Below are positions 11,640-22,160 of a DNA stretch of 64,000 nucleotides, one piece after another (the stretch's first letter is position 1; each line of letters opens with the position of its first letter). The translations under genes were made by a program, and so were the position numbers. Source of the stretch: Malania oleifera (taxonomy: Eukaryota > Streptophyta > Magnoliopsida > Santalales > Ximeniaceae); NCBI RefSeq assembly GCF_029873635.1, contig NC_080420.1, positions 123,946,719 to 124,010,718 on the forward strand, written 5' to 3'. The notes under the pieces were generated by a model that was given only the letters and a program-made list of their open reading frames with translations, was not told the origin of the DNA and searched no databases.

Positions 11640-12299
11640 TCTTCCTAAATCTATTTCAAAAGCCTTAGCCCATTATGGGTGGAGGAATGTCATAGTTGAA
11701 GAGATTAATGATTTACAGGATAACGATACTTGGAACTTGGTATATTTTCATGGCAAGCCTATGGTTAGTTGTCGTTGGGCTTACACTGTGAAAGTCAACC
11801 CTAATGGTTCTCTGGCTCATCTAAAGGCACGTCTTGTGGCTGAGGGGTATACTCAGGCGTATGGTTTGGATTATTACGACACTTTTTCCCCAATTGCCAA
11901 ACTTACATCAATACATTTGTTCATCTCCTTGGCTACCACTTGCCATTGGTCTTTGCATTAATTAGATGTGAACAATGCCTTCTTGCATGGTGATCTAAGA
12001 GAGGAAGTCTATATGGAGCAACCACCTGAGTTTGCTGCTCAGGGGGATTCAGGCTTTGTGTGTGGGCTCAAAAAGGCACTATATGGTTTAAAACATTCTC
12101 CCAAAGCATGGTTTAATCAATTCAGTGTTGTAGTGCTTGAGTTTGGCCTTCAATGGTGTGCAGTGGATCACTCTGTGTTTTATCGTCATACTTCATCGAG
12201 TAGGATTCTTCTTACTATGTATGTGGATGATGTTGTAATTATAGGTGATGATGATCAAGGTATCCAGAGCCTTAAAAATTTCTCACAGACCAAAATTCT
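11640..12299 (+). pseudogene. Copia 1 reverse transcriptase, first part
   Basis: Copia RT motifs are clear: CRWAYTVKVNPNGS, KARLVAEGYTQAYGLDY, the FSPIAKLTSI block, VNNAFLHGDL, KALYGLKHSPKAWF, and the catalytic box MYVDDVVIIG with both Asp residues intact (near 12220). A stop at 11959-11961 breaks the frame just before LDVNNAF. The domain is cut at 12300 by the TRIM and continues at 12601. Confidence 0.9.
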
Positions 12300-12600
12300 T
12301 GTTAAAGCTTGATATACATTGTTGGCCCACAACCTAACAGTGTACGCTTTTAAGTAAAGTGGTAATCTAACATGGTATCAGAGCTGGTTAGCAAAAGGTC
12401 CTATGTTCTAGTTTTGTTGCCTACATTACTATGTGATATTTTAAAAAAAATTAGTGTTCCCTATCATGGGTGCTATTTATAGTGTGTTTATCTCTCCATG
12501 TGTTGTCGGGCTACATGTGCAGGGGAATGTTAAAGCTTGATATACATTGTTGGCCCACAATCTAACAACTTAAGCTTTTGGGTAAAGTGATAATCTAATA
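12300..12600 (+). mobile_element. TRIM (terminal-repeat retrotransposon in miniature), 301 bp
   Basis: Two 73-bp direct terminal repeats (12300-12372 and 12528-12600) begin TGTTAAAGCTTGATATAC. The first ends CTAACA and is followed directly by TGGTATCAGAGC (12373-12384). The second is preceded by the purine tract AGGGGAA (12521-12527). The ~155-bp interior has no coding capacity. This is the definition of a TRIM. No clean 5-bp target duplication was seen. Related TRIM sequence occurs in Copia 2 (29217-29452). No 5S rRNA sequence was recognised, so it does not look like Cassandra. Confidence 0.88.
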
Positions 12601-12925
12601 GTTTCAAACCAAAGATTTGGGACCATTGAAATACTTCTTGAGTATAGAAGTATCTAGATCTCATATGGGAACTATTTTGTCACAAAGGAAGCATGTTTTT
12701 AATCTGTTGGATGAGACTAAGCTATTGGGATCCAAACCGATTGAAACACCCATGGATCCTAATAGCAAGTTACAGTCGGATGATTTGTTGCCTAATCCTT
12801 GACGATACTGGGGACTTCTTGGAAGGTTAAATTATCTCACAATCACTCAGCCAGACATATCTTTTGCAACAAGTGCTGTGAGTCAATTTATGGATTCTCC
12901 AAGGACAAGTCATTGCGATGTTGTA
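12601..12925 (+). pseudogene. Copia 1 reverse transcriptase, second part
   Basis: After the TRIM the sequence resumes with the LGPLKYFLSIEVSRS segment, then ETPMDPNSKL and the YWGLLGRLNYLTITQPDISFATSAVSQF region (last part in a shifted frame past the stop near 12800). These are the Copia RT connection and RNase H entry. It ends at the MULE-like insertion; the codons GTT-GTA-ATT-CGC-ATC continue logically at 15700. Confidence 0.85.
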
Positions 12926-12934
12926 ATTCGCATC

Positions 12935-15690
12935 ATAGTTGTCAAATTGAGATTTGAATCATGAATTGAAATTCCAATTTTGAGAATAGAGAATCGAGAA
13001 TTGAATTGAATCGTAAGATTCAATATAATTTCCAAAAATCAACTCTAAATGACGTGCATATATTGATATACAAACAAGAAGCAAAATGGTAAAGTACATT
13101 TAAATTTTGAAAAAAAAAAAAAAACCCTAAGCAAGTGAAAACTAAAGAGAATTATTTTAAAAAATGAACTTTATGTTGTTTAATCGAAAGAATCAAGAAA
13201 AAAAAAATAGTACTTTTGGTGTTTATCAACAAGTATAAAAAACAAAAGCAAGAAAAAGGAAATTGTTGGCATGGACAAGGAATGGAAGGTAATAATGTAA
13301 AAACAAAAGCAAAAAAGGAAATTGTTGGCATTACAAAACTTAATATCCTATTTTGATGCTAACAAATAAGAAGAAACTTAACATATTTGGTTAAGAAATG
13401 ATATTTCAGGACTCACAAGGATCAAGCATGAAATATTAGGTCAAGGATCCATTGCAAGCTTAATACTTCAAAGAAGGATGATCATATGAAACTTAAAGTA
13501 TGGATTTCAAGATGATATCTTAAAGCTTGAAGAAAATGAGGGAAAGCTTAAAAGTATATCAAAGCTTGAAGAAAAACAAGAGAATCAAAAAGAAAGAAAA
13601 ACAAGAGAAGTTCAAAGAAAAGACAAGCATGAAGACTCAAGCGCCAAGAATGTTCAAAGTCTTAGAAATCTTTATATAAGTGCTTCATATTTTAAATATC
13701 TTTTGAAATATTATTGAAGCACTTTTAGGGTTGAATATGGACTTAGAGACCAGATTTTAAAACCCCAAAAAATGTTTTTAACAAGTCACATTTGAGCCAT
13801 TCAAATAAAAAAAAAGTTTAAAAATAAAAAATGAAAGTTTTTCAGAAAATGGACTGGTTAGCCAACTGAGCAGAACACATTGAGATTGGCCAACCGACTG
13901 ACAAAACACCAGAATGGATAAACTGCCCAACTGACTGACAGTTTGAACTAGAAATAGTCAGCCGACTGACAAGCCCAGCCGACTGACATTTTTGAACTGT
14001 GTCCAATCAACCAACTGACATTTATTTGGGTTAAATTCTGGACAGACAGAAAGGTATCAGCTGCCTGTCCAGCCAACTGATCCTGTAAAATACACTACCC
14101 AGTCGCCTGTCCAGCCAACTGACTCCATGGGAATTTGAATTTTTAAACCTCAACGGGAAAATTCTAAAAATCAGTTTTTCAAATATGAACGTTATAAAAA
14201 CTTGGTGGACACTCCAAGTAACTTGGGGAACAAGGAAACTAATCCTAAAAAGTCTATAAATACTACCTTAATCCCAAGAAATTATTAACCAAGACAATCA
14301 CATAGCACACTTGTATTCAAACTCTCAATCTCTCTCAAAGTTCTCTATTGCTCATACTCTTGCTGGGGGAAAGAATCTGAATTGCTATTGAAACATCAAC
14401 TTACGGTTCTTATACTGAGCTTTCTCAATCACAAAAGAACCCTTGGTAATCTCTATACTTGAGCTTCAATTCTATTTCATATTGGTATTTAAATTCTTGA
14501 AGTACATAGTGTTGAATTTGTACTAATCTACTCTATTTGAGAGTGTTCTTGTACGCAGCTACTCTTTTGTATTCTTGCAGTATTTTTGACGATTCCAAGG
14601 TGTTTGGATCATTGGCTAAGCGTGGGGTATCGCTTAGAGAGGTGTAGCTCTAGCCTAATTGAAGGAGTAACCGAGTGAGGGGATATCACTTGGAGAGGCG
14701 GGCTCTAGCCTACTGAAGGAGTGTGTCACGGTGTTGTTCCGCTCGGAAAAGGAACTAGTTTAGTGAATCCTTTGGTGGTTTGCCAAAGGCGAGGACGTAG
14801 GCTGGGGATAAGCCGAATCTCGTAAAAATCCGGTGTCACTCTCTTTCCCTTACTCTCTTTATAAATTGCGTGGATGTTTTAAATTCCTTAATCATATACA
14901 CTATATGAATTTGATATTAAATAAACTTAAGCTTAATTAGTTTTTGGGATTGCGGAAACCGAAAGGGAGTATGTTTGTTGATCCATACTTTGCGGAAACC
15001 ATAAGGGAGTACGTTGATTGGTGAAACACCCAAAGACTCTTTAAACTGAAAGTTTATTTAACGTCTAAACTTTTGGAAAGAGTGTTGGATTTTATATTGC
15101 ACTTCATTTTGAGAAAGCAAATTCATTATCACAGGGCTTGAATCAAACTTTCATATATACAAGGCTGTAAACAAACAAAAGCTGAATCTTATATCTTAGT
15201 TTGGATATTGTGGTTGATTGGAAAATTGATTGGTTTGGTTGAATGATTAGTTAAGTACTTTGTTGGTATATGGTTGTGGATTGAATATTCTTTTAAGTTT
15301 TTATTGTGTATTTGATAAATCAACAAGAAATCAAGAATACATTGAAAGAAATAGATTAGGTTAAAGAATTCATTAAAAAGAATTAAAAGAGGTTAAGAAT
15401 TCTTGAAAAGAATTAAAAGAAATTTTTTAAATCCAATTCACCCCCCCCCTCTTGGGACTACACCATGGTTTTCAGAAATAAATGTTGTTTTGGGGGTTTT
15501 AAAGTAGTCAGGTTTGTTAGGATATGATACATCTAGAATTGTGTGAATTAAAATATATTCGGATTGATTCATTAGATTCATAAGGTTCGACAATGATTCA
15601 GTAGGTTTTAGATTCGCTAGTAAGATTCAAATCAATTTGGTGTGAAGTTGATATGAACAAACCAAGAATCGTAAGATTCTAACAACTATG
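12935..15690. mobile_element. MULE-like non-autonomous DNA transposon, ~2.76 kb including a solo LTR
   Basis: The ends are complementary (ATAGTTGT at the left, ACAACTAT at the right). The flanks ATTCGCATC (12926-12934) and ATTCACATC (15691-15699) form a 9-bp duplication with one mismatch. Removing 12935-15699 rejoins the Copia reading frame. Subterminal regions are rich in GAATC/GATTC words. No transposase is visible. Without the solo LTR the element is about 600 bp. The 9-bp duplication and divergent TIRs point to Mutator-like, by inference. Confidence 0.75.
13323..15474 (+). mobile_element. Solo LTR, ~2.15 kb, of a large LTR retrotransposon
   Basis: Begins TGTTGGCATTAC and ends CATGGTTTTCA, with perfect 5-bp duplications GAAAT at 13318-13322 and 15475-15479. 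No internal coding region remains, as expected after LTR-LTR recombination. It carries a cluster of GCCGACTGAC-like words (13860-14120), paired GCGGAAACC repeats near 14960-15000, and a C-rich tract before CTCTTGGGACTACACC. Length and sequence style suggest a SIRE/Maximus-type Copia LTR; this lineage assignment is tentative. Confidence 0.85.
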
Positions 15691-15699
15691 ATTCACATC

Positions 15700-16225
15700 T
15701 TCAAATATCACAACGGTGCACCAAGGAGAGGTTTTTATATCAAGATCAAGGTCACACTTATATTCAAGGATACACAGATGCAAATTGGGTTGGTCACCTT
15801 CCGACTGAAGATCCACAACCGAATAATACATCTTAGTTGGTGGTAATTTGATTTCTTGGAAGAGTAAGAAACAAACTGTGGTGGCTAGGTCAAGTGCCGA
15901 ATTAGAGTACAGAGCTATGGCTCACACTACTTGTGAACTTGTTTGCTTGAAGAACATGTTGGAAAATTTGGGTTTTCCACATTCTCAATCTATGGAGTTA
16001 ATGTGTGATAATCAAGCTGCTCTTCATATTACCTCCAACTCGATCTTCCATAAGCAAACGAAACACATTGAAGTTGTTCGGGAAAAACTTGTGCAGAAGC
16101 TTTTTACTAACAAATATGTAAATTTTGACATGTAGCTTGCTGATTTGTTTACCAAATCTTTGGGAGATGCTTGTGTTAAATTTATTTGTAACAACCTAGG
16201 AGCATATCATATTGATATTTATGCT
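15700..16225 (+). pseudogene. Copia 1 RNase H and C-terminus
   Basis: The frame-shifted start reads as GAPRRG and then YTDANWVG, the first RNase H motif. Next comes ISWKSKKQTVVARSSAELEYRAMA with the catalytic Glu, MCDNQAAL with Asp, and HKQTKHIEVV. After a stop at 16133-16135 the tail ADLFTKSL follows, with the lineage-specific end VKFICNNLGAY. The domain is full-length in content but disrupted by frameshifts near its start and a stop near its end. Confidence 0.88.
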
Positions 16226-16231
16226 CCAACT

Positions 16232-16241
16232 TAAGGGAAAG
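16232..16241 (+). other. Polypurine tract of Copia 1
   Basis: AAGGGAAAG directly precedes the TG of the 3' LTR, the expected plus-strand priming site. Confidence 0.8.
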
Positions 16242-16355
16242 TGTTCATGGTTCTTTAGTATAATTATTATGTTAGTATGTTAATTAATGAGAGTTAGTAA
16301 AGGTACTATGGTCATTAGAATGTATCTGATTTGTATTATAAATAGAGGGAGAGAC
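16242..16355 (+). repeat. 3' LTR of Copia 1, first segment
   Basis: Matches the 5' LTR from its TG start through the TATA box (TATAAATAGAGG). It is then interrupted by LINE B just downstream of the TATA box, and the rest lies at 21307-21358. Confidence 0.92.
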
Positions 16356-16357
16356 CC

Positions 16358-16383
16358 TTTTTTTTTTTTTTTTTTTTTTTTTT
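16358..16383 (-). other. Poly(A) tail of LINE B (T tract on the plus strand)
   Basis: An uninterrupted ~26-bp T run immediately follows the left copy of the target duplication (after CC). It marks the 3' end of the LINE transcript. Confidence 0.93.
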
Positions 16384-16731
16384 GGTAAAAGAGGGCAGCA
16401 CCTCCTTTCTTTATTAAAAAACCCCTCACTTATGGCGGAGGAAAACCGTGATTCCAACCTTGAGACTTGGGGATAACAAAATCAAACCTCAAGAATCTAA
16501 AACTGACTTAACCAACTTATTCAAAACCAATAAACCCATGAGCAACAACCAAACAAAAAAAAAGAACTAAACAACTATAAGTGGAAAACAAACAAAACTC
16601 CTGAAGATCTGGAGAAATAAACCATCCACTACAACCTTCACAAACACCAGCACAAAGCATCATGAGTGCAAGGAAGGAAATCCCAACAAATCCAAACGAA
16701 TCATTCCCCTGACTTGCTGTGGAAGATCATC

Positions 16732-17200
16732 CTAGCAACTATATGATCTAGATATACCAGATTCACCCTGCTTGGCAAAGAAATCCGCACTTTGATTCGC
16801 CTCTCTATAAACATGTTCCACTTTGTAATGTATGTCTCTCAATGCTAACACAACTTCCCACAATTCCCATAAGTTCCAAGCCGAACACTTCCCAGAATTA
16901 ATCCACTGAACCAACAAAGAAGAGTCACAGGCAATCTCCACTTAATCAAATCCGAGATCTTTGCATAGATTAAACCCTATAATAATTGCTTTCAATTCAG
17001 CCATATTATTGGTTCCATAACCCAGTAATGAGGAAAAAGTTGCTTTAAATAATACTCTTTTATCTCTTATTACGCCTCCACCACCACAATTACCTGGGTT
17101 ACCTCTACAGCTTCCATACACATTCAACTTAACCCAACCTATCCCAGGTTTACACCATCTGACTACACGAGGAAGACAAGCCCTCACATTTTTTACTTGA
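16732..17200 (-). pseudogene. LINE B RNase H domain
   Basis: The translation shows KLNVYGSCRGNPG (normally D-G-S; here the first catalytic Asp is Tyr), NMAELKAI with the catalytic Glu, a stop near 16942, then ACDSSLLVQW with the second Asp and REANQSADFFAK near the C-terminus with the last Asp. This is the ribonuclease H type found at the C-terminus of many plant L1 elements. One catalytic residue is lost and the frame is split. Confidence 0.88.
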
Positions 17201-17440
17201 ATATCCAAAGCACGAAGGACTGCAATATCCGTGCAAGAAGCAGGTGCACATTTAGTTAACTTGTCCGAAATGGATCTCATCCAATATTTAATATCAAGCC
17301 ACGCAGTTCTCACCGAATCATGAATTGATTTCATCCTGGCTCTACATCGACGAGTCCAAAGCCTCCAAATAATAAGACTAGGTATGAGACCTACCAAAAT
17401 GCCTAACTGTGAGGCCTGTTTTGCACAACTAAACCAAAAA

Positions 17441-17674
17441 TTAAATCTGGCTTTCCATGTATTCGTTGCCATACAACGCCACTGCTGCTTGTTTCCACAC
17501 CTCCCAAGCAAAAGATCCCATGCAAAACACATGGTCTAGAGATTCAATCTTGGCATTTGAACAACAATCATACCGAGAGGCCATCTGAACACCTACTTCC
17601 TGAATACGAGTATCAATCGGATGACAAGCGAACCAAGACTTCCACATACAAATTGACGCCCGTTTTGGTAACAT
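17441..17674 (-). pseudogene. LINE B zf-RVT zinc-binding segment
   Basis: A Cys-His rich block with YDCCSNAKIESLDHVF followed by a conserved W-x-V-W region (FAWEVWKQ) matches the zf-RVT domain that follows RT in plant LINEs. The usual C-x2-C ... H-x3-4-H/C pattern is partly kept. Confidence 0.8.
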
Positions 17675-17955
17675 AGGATGCTAGATCCATTTTGAAACTA
17701 AGAATTCCTCTTTACACTCCCTTATAATTTCCCAAGCACTTGCTGTGGTAAATTTTCCATTTGTTGAAGATTCCCAAATTATTGTATCTGGACCCTCCTT
17801 GCAAGAAATAGCAGAGTTCATTACTTCCTCAGCCTGTTCTTCACCCAACAGATCCACTAATAAATCAACATTTCACCCATCTCTATCCCAACAATCTCGT
17901 GTTCGTAGCTTATAGTTTCTGATTTCCTGAACCTTAGCACAAAGGGGACCAAAGG

Positions 17956-19495
17956 CTAACCATCGATCAAACCAGAAAAAGGCCGACCCTTTTTACTATG
18001 AACACGAACATGCTTTAATACTTCAGGTATCACACGTGCAATCGATCTCCAAAATTTGGTTCCTTTATCTGGCTTCATTTCTCTCAAGTGGTGTTTATTA
18101 TTCAAATACTTGGCTTTAAAGAATTGAGTCCATAGATTATCCATAGTTAACAATCTCCACACAAACTTCATATGCAATGATTTTTTTACTTCCTCAAAAT
18201 CCCTAATACCCAAACCACCCCCACAAACAGGCTTACATATATTAGGCCAGGAACCCCATTTCCTTTTCCTTTTATCATTTACTCCACTCCAAAAAAAAAT
18301 CAAAAACAGAGAATTTATCTTTGTGAAGATAATATTAGGAATGTCAATTACTGCCAATTGATGAACCGCCATTGATGATAATACATGCTTAATTAAAGTT
18401 AAGCAGCCCCCTTGAGACAAAAGCTTAAATTTCCAACCCGCTATCTTTTTCCTCAATTTAGCAACTAAAGGCTCTAAAATACGGGCCGTAAGACGACCCG
18501 ATACCAAAGGAACACCCAAGTATGCAGCAGGGAACCTTCCTTCTGCAAAGCCAGTCATCCTTAACAAGGATCGCTTCCGAGCATAAGCAATTCTCTTTGA
18601 CAAAAAAAAAACTTGACTTGTCTTTATTTATCATTTGACCAGACCAATCCTCATATTTCTTAAGAGTCTTGATAAGCATTCGAATGGAACTTCTCTTACC
18701 ATTGGCAAAAATAAGAATGACATCCGCATAGAGTAGGTGAGATACCAAAGGCACCCCACGAGGATGATAGCAAGCCCCTATCTTATTCTCCATAAAATTT
18801 TTCTTTAGAAGCCGAGAAAGAACTTCTTGTAAAATAATAAACAAATAAAGAGATAGAGAGTCTACTTAGTAAAGCCCTCGAGAAGGTTTAAAGAAACCTT
18901 TATAAGTGTCATTCATCAAAATGGAAAACCAAGAGGAGGAAACACATTCCACCACTAAACCACAAAATCTCTGGGAGAAACCAAAGCTTTTCAGAACCAA
19001 GTTTAAAAAATCCCAATCGACCCTAGCATATGCCTTAGCCATGTCAACTTTGATCATTACATTTCCACCATTAGATTTCTTATGCAGTGAATGAACCATT
19101 TCTTGTGCCGATGTAATATTTTCAAATATACCTCTACCGGGAATGAAAGCTCCCTGCTCCGAAGAAATCAAAGAAGACAACAAACCTGTCATCCTTGAAA
19201 CAATAATTTTTGAAAAAAATTTGTAGATAACACTGCAAAGACTAATAGGCCTGAACTTGTCAAAACTCTAGGGATTCTGAACTTTTGGGATTAGAACAAT
19301 GTAAGATGCAGAATAAAATCTAGGAAGAGGAGACCCAGCAAAAAAATATCTAGCTGCATCAATCACCTCTTCTTTTACAATATCCCAACAATCATGGAAA
19401 AAAGCCGAACCAAAGCCATCCAGACCTGGGCTACTATTTCTCGGGATAGAAAGAATAGCACATCCCTTACCTGCACCTCGGACGGTGCACGACAA
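17956..19495 (-). pseudogene. LINE B reverse transcriptase
   Basis: In order: SPGLDGFGSAFFHDCW (19268-19495), IVLIPKVQNP, EQGAFIPGRGIFENI and KVDMAKAYARVDW (18866-19192), then GVPLVSHLLYADVILIFANG at about 18690-18750. The catalytic box is YADV instead of YADD. The thumb and downstream region (GVPLVSGRLT, GGCLTLIKHVLSSM, WSGVNDKRK) follow at 17956-18603. Several frame changes are needed to link these pieces. Confidence 0.92.
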
Positions 19496-20049
19496 AGAGC
19501 AATATTCTCCTCTTCAGAAACCATAGGAGATATAATATCAAGGTAAGTTGTTTGACTGGGTCCTACAACTGTTAAGAAAGTTTGAAAATACCTTACGGCA
19601 CCCTCATGAACAGCCTCCATAGAATCCAACACTTCTCCATTCGGAAGCTTCAATGAATGAATCATAGCCTTCTTCCTCTTTTGGTTCACAAAAGCATGAA
19701 AGAACTTTGTATTATTATCACCCGCCTCCAACCACTTCTTTTTGGCTTGCTGAGAAATACGAATCTCCTCCCTATTTTCCCATGCTTCTAATTTGAGTTT
19801 AGAAAGGAAGAAATCTTCCTCAATTTCTGGCGAATACCCTTCCTGAAGCTGAGCCTCTAGAACCTCCATACTTTCCTCTAGTTTTTTAATGTTCTGATGC
19901 ACATATCCAAATACCTGCTTGTTCCAGTTTCGGATTGCAACTTTCGTATGCTTCAATTTAGCAGCAAGTCTAACTAAACTCGTGCCAAGGAATTCCTCCC
20001 TCCAGGCTTCCTCCACACAAGACTTAAAAGACTGATGAGTGCTCCACAT
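19375..20049 (-). pseudogene. LINE B endonuclease-RT linker
   Basis: A 224-residue frame carries the typical linker between endonuclease and RT: a WREEFLGTSLVRLAAKLKHTK start, a long charged probable coiled-coil, QQAKKKWLEAGDNNTKFFHA and PNGEVLDSMEAV. It overlaps the RT frame at 19375-19495 through a frameshift. Confidence 0.85.
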
Positions 20050-20055
20050 ATTCTG

Positions 20056-20778
20056 CTACCTGAAGGGAGAAGGACCATACCTATGCAAATCTCTATGAAA
20101 CCGAATAATCAATGGGTTATGATCTGAAGACCTCCTATTTCCATACTCAAAATAAATATTTGGCAAAGATTGGAGAAGAGTCGAATTATAGAGGACTCTA
20201 TCCAATTTTGCCCATCTCCGAGAATGTCCACAGTGATCATTACACCAAGACATGTTGCTGCCAGAAACAACCAAATCCATAAGACCACAGTTGTCCAAGC
20301 AAGTATTAAATTCCTCCATAGCCGATAACGGCCTTATATGACCACCAACACATTCCGAATCTGAACGGATGATATTAAAATCTCCCGCCACTAACCAAGG
20401 AAAATCATCCCTCTTTACAACCTCCAAATCATTCCAAAGTTTTCGGCGATCTGTTTGACGACATTTAGCATAAACAAATGAAGCCAAGAAATTCTTGTCC
20501 ACAGAACTAAAAATACCTGAAATAACTTGATCAGACATATGTTGTAACTCAAAGTGCATTTTCTCTTCCCAAAACATCCAATGTTTACCCCCCACTGATG
20601 CATTCGCACAAAAATTCAAAAAATTTAGAAAACCAACCCATTGCAACATCAAACTTTCATCAGAAAATGGCTCTGAAAGAACGAAAATAGAAGGCAAAAA
20701 TTTCCTCATTAACTTTTGTAAACTGCTTTTAGACATGCCTAAACCCCGCACATTCCACACTCTAATTGCATTAATCAT
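20056..20778 (-). pseudogene. LINE B AP-type endonuclease domain
   Basis: A 240-residue open frame starts MINAIRVWNVRGLG, the normal start of plant L1 ORF2. It keeps the metal and catalytic motifs: the WNVRG Asn, an SEP motif at the Glu position, VAGDFNIIRS, SWCNDHCGHSRRWAKLDRVL, and SSDHNPLII with the final Asp-His. This is the best-preserved part of LINE B. It would nick target DNA to prime reverse transcription. Confidence 0.92.
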
Positions 20779-21306
20779 AAATCAAGTTTCTTTGGATGGA
20801 TAATAACCCGTTGAGACTTCTTCCCACTTTGCCCATTAATATCCTTCAACTTAAAAAGCGGAACATGTAAATCATCATCCGAACAATAGCCTTTTTCCAA
20901 TGGGAGTTTCTCCAAAGTATTTGTCTCCACCTCCCAATCCGATTCACAATTATGTGTAGGACATACTTGGGCATGATTGTACACTCTTGTTCCAAGATTT
21001 CTGAAACCATGTTACAAGATATCATCAACTGATCACGCACAACTATAATATCTTCCACTATCAAAATATCAGCGTCGGGAGCACCCAAGATTGGTTCAAC
21101 AATCTATCTCCTCCCTCTGCTCAATCTCATACTGTTTTGTGTTCATCTACAAAATCTCCACTTCAGGCCTCGGTTCTTCAAGTACAAACTCCCCCTCTTC
21201 CATCTCACTTTGCGGAACTGTCTCAACCACTGGCAAAATTTGTGATGTCGTTGCACCCTCTTGAACATGATCCAACTCTAAAGGTTCTTCAACAATGCAT
21301 GGATCT
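20779..21306 (-). pseudogene. LINE B region upstream of the endonuclease, 5'-truncated
   Basis: Acidic, low-homology sequence (frames with EEPLELDH, EEGEFVLEEPRPE and SGKKSQRVIIHP) of the kind found between ORF1 and the endonuclease in plant LINEs. No RNA-binding or zinc-knuckle domain is present. The element ends at the right-hand target duplication. Confidence 0.6.
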
Positions 21307-21358
21307 AGGGAGAGACTTATCTTCAAGTTAGGTCATTCATTTAATCAAAATCTAAACA
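21307..21358 (+). repeat. 3' LTR of Copia 1, second segment
   Basis: Begins with the duplicated AGGGAGAGAC and then runs TTATCTTCAAGTTAGG to TCTAAACA, matching the end of the 5' LTR. It is followed by the TTATC duplication of the whole Copia. Confidence 0.9.
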
Positions 21359-22160
21359 TTATCCTTGAAACGAGGATGTGTCAACGACACATTCTCAAAT
21401 CTAAATGGTGCCCATTGAATAGTATTAGAGTCTAAGAGCACCGCACAATAATTAGAGATTGGGCTAACTAGAACCTCCAACACAACATTTGGGGGAAAAA
21501 AAAAAAAGAAAAAAAAACTTCCCAAAGACTAGCAACCAATAATCTATCAATCTTATTATAGGCATATCTATAACCTGAAGCCTACCATGTAAAATTACCA
21601 TTGCTCAAAGGGGCATCCCTAAGGCCAAAGTCCCAAACGAAAAAAAAAAAAATCAAAATTCCTCTTGATGTAGGTCACTCTTGATCTCTTAATCTTTTGA
21701 TCCCCTCAGCCTGTTCCTAGATCTCCTAACGATATTGAAAAATAACACCACCAACCATGCAGCAAGGATTTCAAAAACCAAAAGGCTAGCTAGTTCATTG
21801 GAGAAATAAAACCGTGTGGGGCTACAAATTGACATAATCCACCACTCTCCAACACCTATAACCTCTAGCAAGACCAACATGGAAAAAGACCCAAAATGAC
21901 AGTCTCTAAACGTAGCAACTCTAGCATCCCAAGCTAGTAGTTGATCATCAAAAGCCCGAGCAGATAGGAAAGATGTGCACTCTTTAAAGCTAGAATCCCA
22001 TATGCCTTTAAAGAACAAGGCATCTATTTCCCCTGCTTCAAACTCCTACAAGAATAAAATACCAGTACTAATGTTATTGACCAACTACTTCGCCATTCTC
22101 CTCTTATTACCACACCTAACCCTTGCATTCCAAGACAAAATCCTTATTTAATTCCATTAT
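21359..22160 (-). pseudogene. LINE A, 5' part: AP-type endonuclease, decayed
   Basis: Minus-strand translation gives the endonuclease in pieces: an ORF2-like start with ECKG-L near 22130, EEFEAGEI-like pieces, GGDFNIVR-like sequence near 21720, LRDAPLSNGNFTW and KIDRLLVASLW near 21540-21620. The endonuclease-RT linker follows (NTIQWAPFRFENVSLTHPRF) right up to the Copia boundary. The sentence continues at 8547 with IKVWW, so the two halves are one LINE. Confidence 0.8.

Larger units (their letters stand above)
16356..21306 (-). mobile_element. L1-type LINE with RNase H (LINE B), 5'-truncated, inserted in the Copia 1 3' LTR
   Basis: The element is oriented on the minus strand with its poly(A) tail visible as a T run at 16358-16383. 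The perfect 10-bp target duplication AGGGAGAGAC lies at 16346-16355 and 21307-21316. In transcription order it has an upstream acidic linker, AP-type endonuclease, RT, zf-RVT finger and RNase H. ORF1 (gag-like) is missing, so the copy was cut short during target-primed reverse transcription. Multiple stops and the loss of key residues show it is dead. Confidence 0.95.
8548..21358 (+). mobile_element. Ty1/Copia LTR retrotransposon (Copia 1) with several nested insertions
   Basis: The element is bounded by TTATC target duplications at 8543-8547 and 21359-21363. LTRs of about 170 bp begin TG and end CA. The 5' LTR is followed at once by TGGTATCAGAGC (initiator-Met tRNA primer site), and a purine tract precedes the 3' LTR. 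Gag-PR-IN-RT-RH order is Copia-type. The ~12.8-kb span is inflated by a TRIM (12300-12600), a MULE-like element with a solo LTR inside (12935-15690), and an L1 LINE inside the 3' LTR (16356-21306). Without these it would be about 4.8 kb. Frames are broken throughout, so it is inactive. It lies inside LINE A. Confidence 0.93.

Noticed and set aside
12300-12600. TRIM considered as Cassandra (5S rRNA-bearing)
   Set aside because: The 73-bp LTR is too short and I saw no 5S-like box A or box C sequence.
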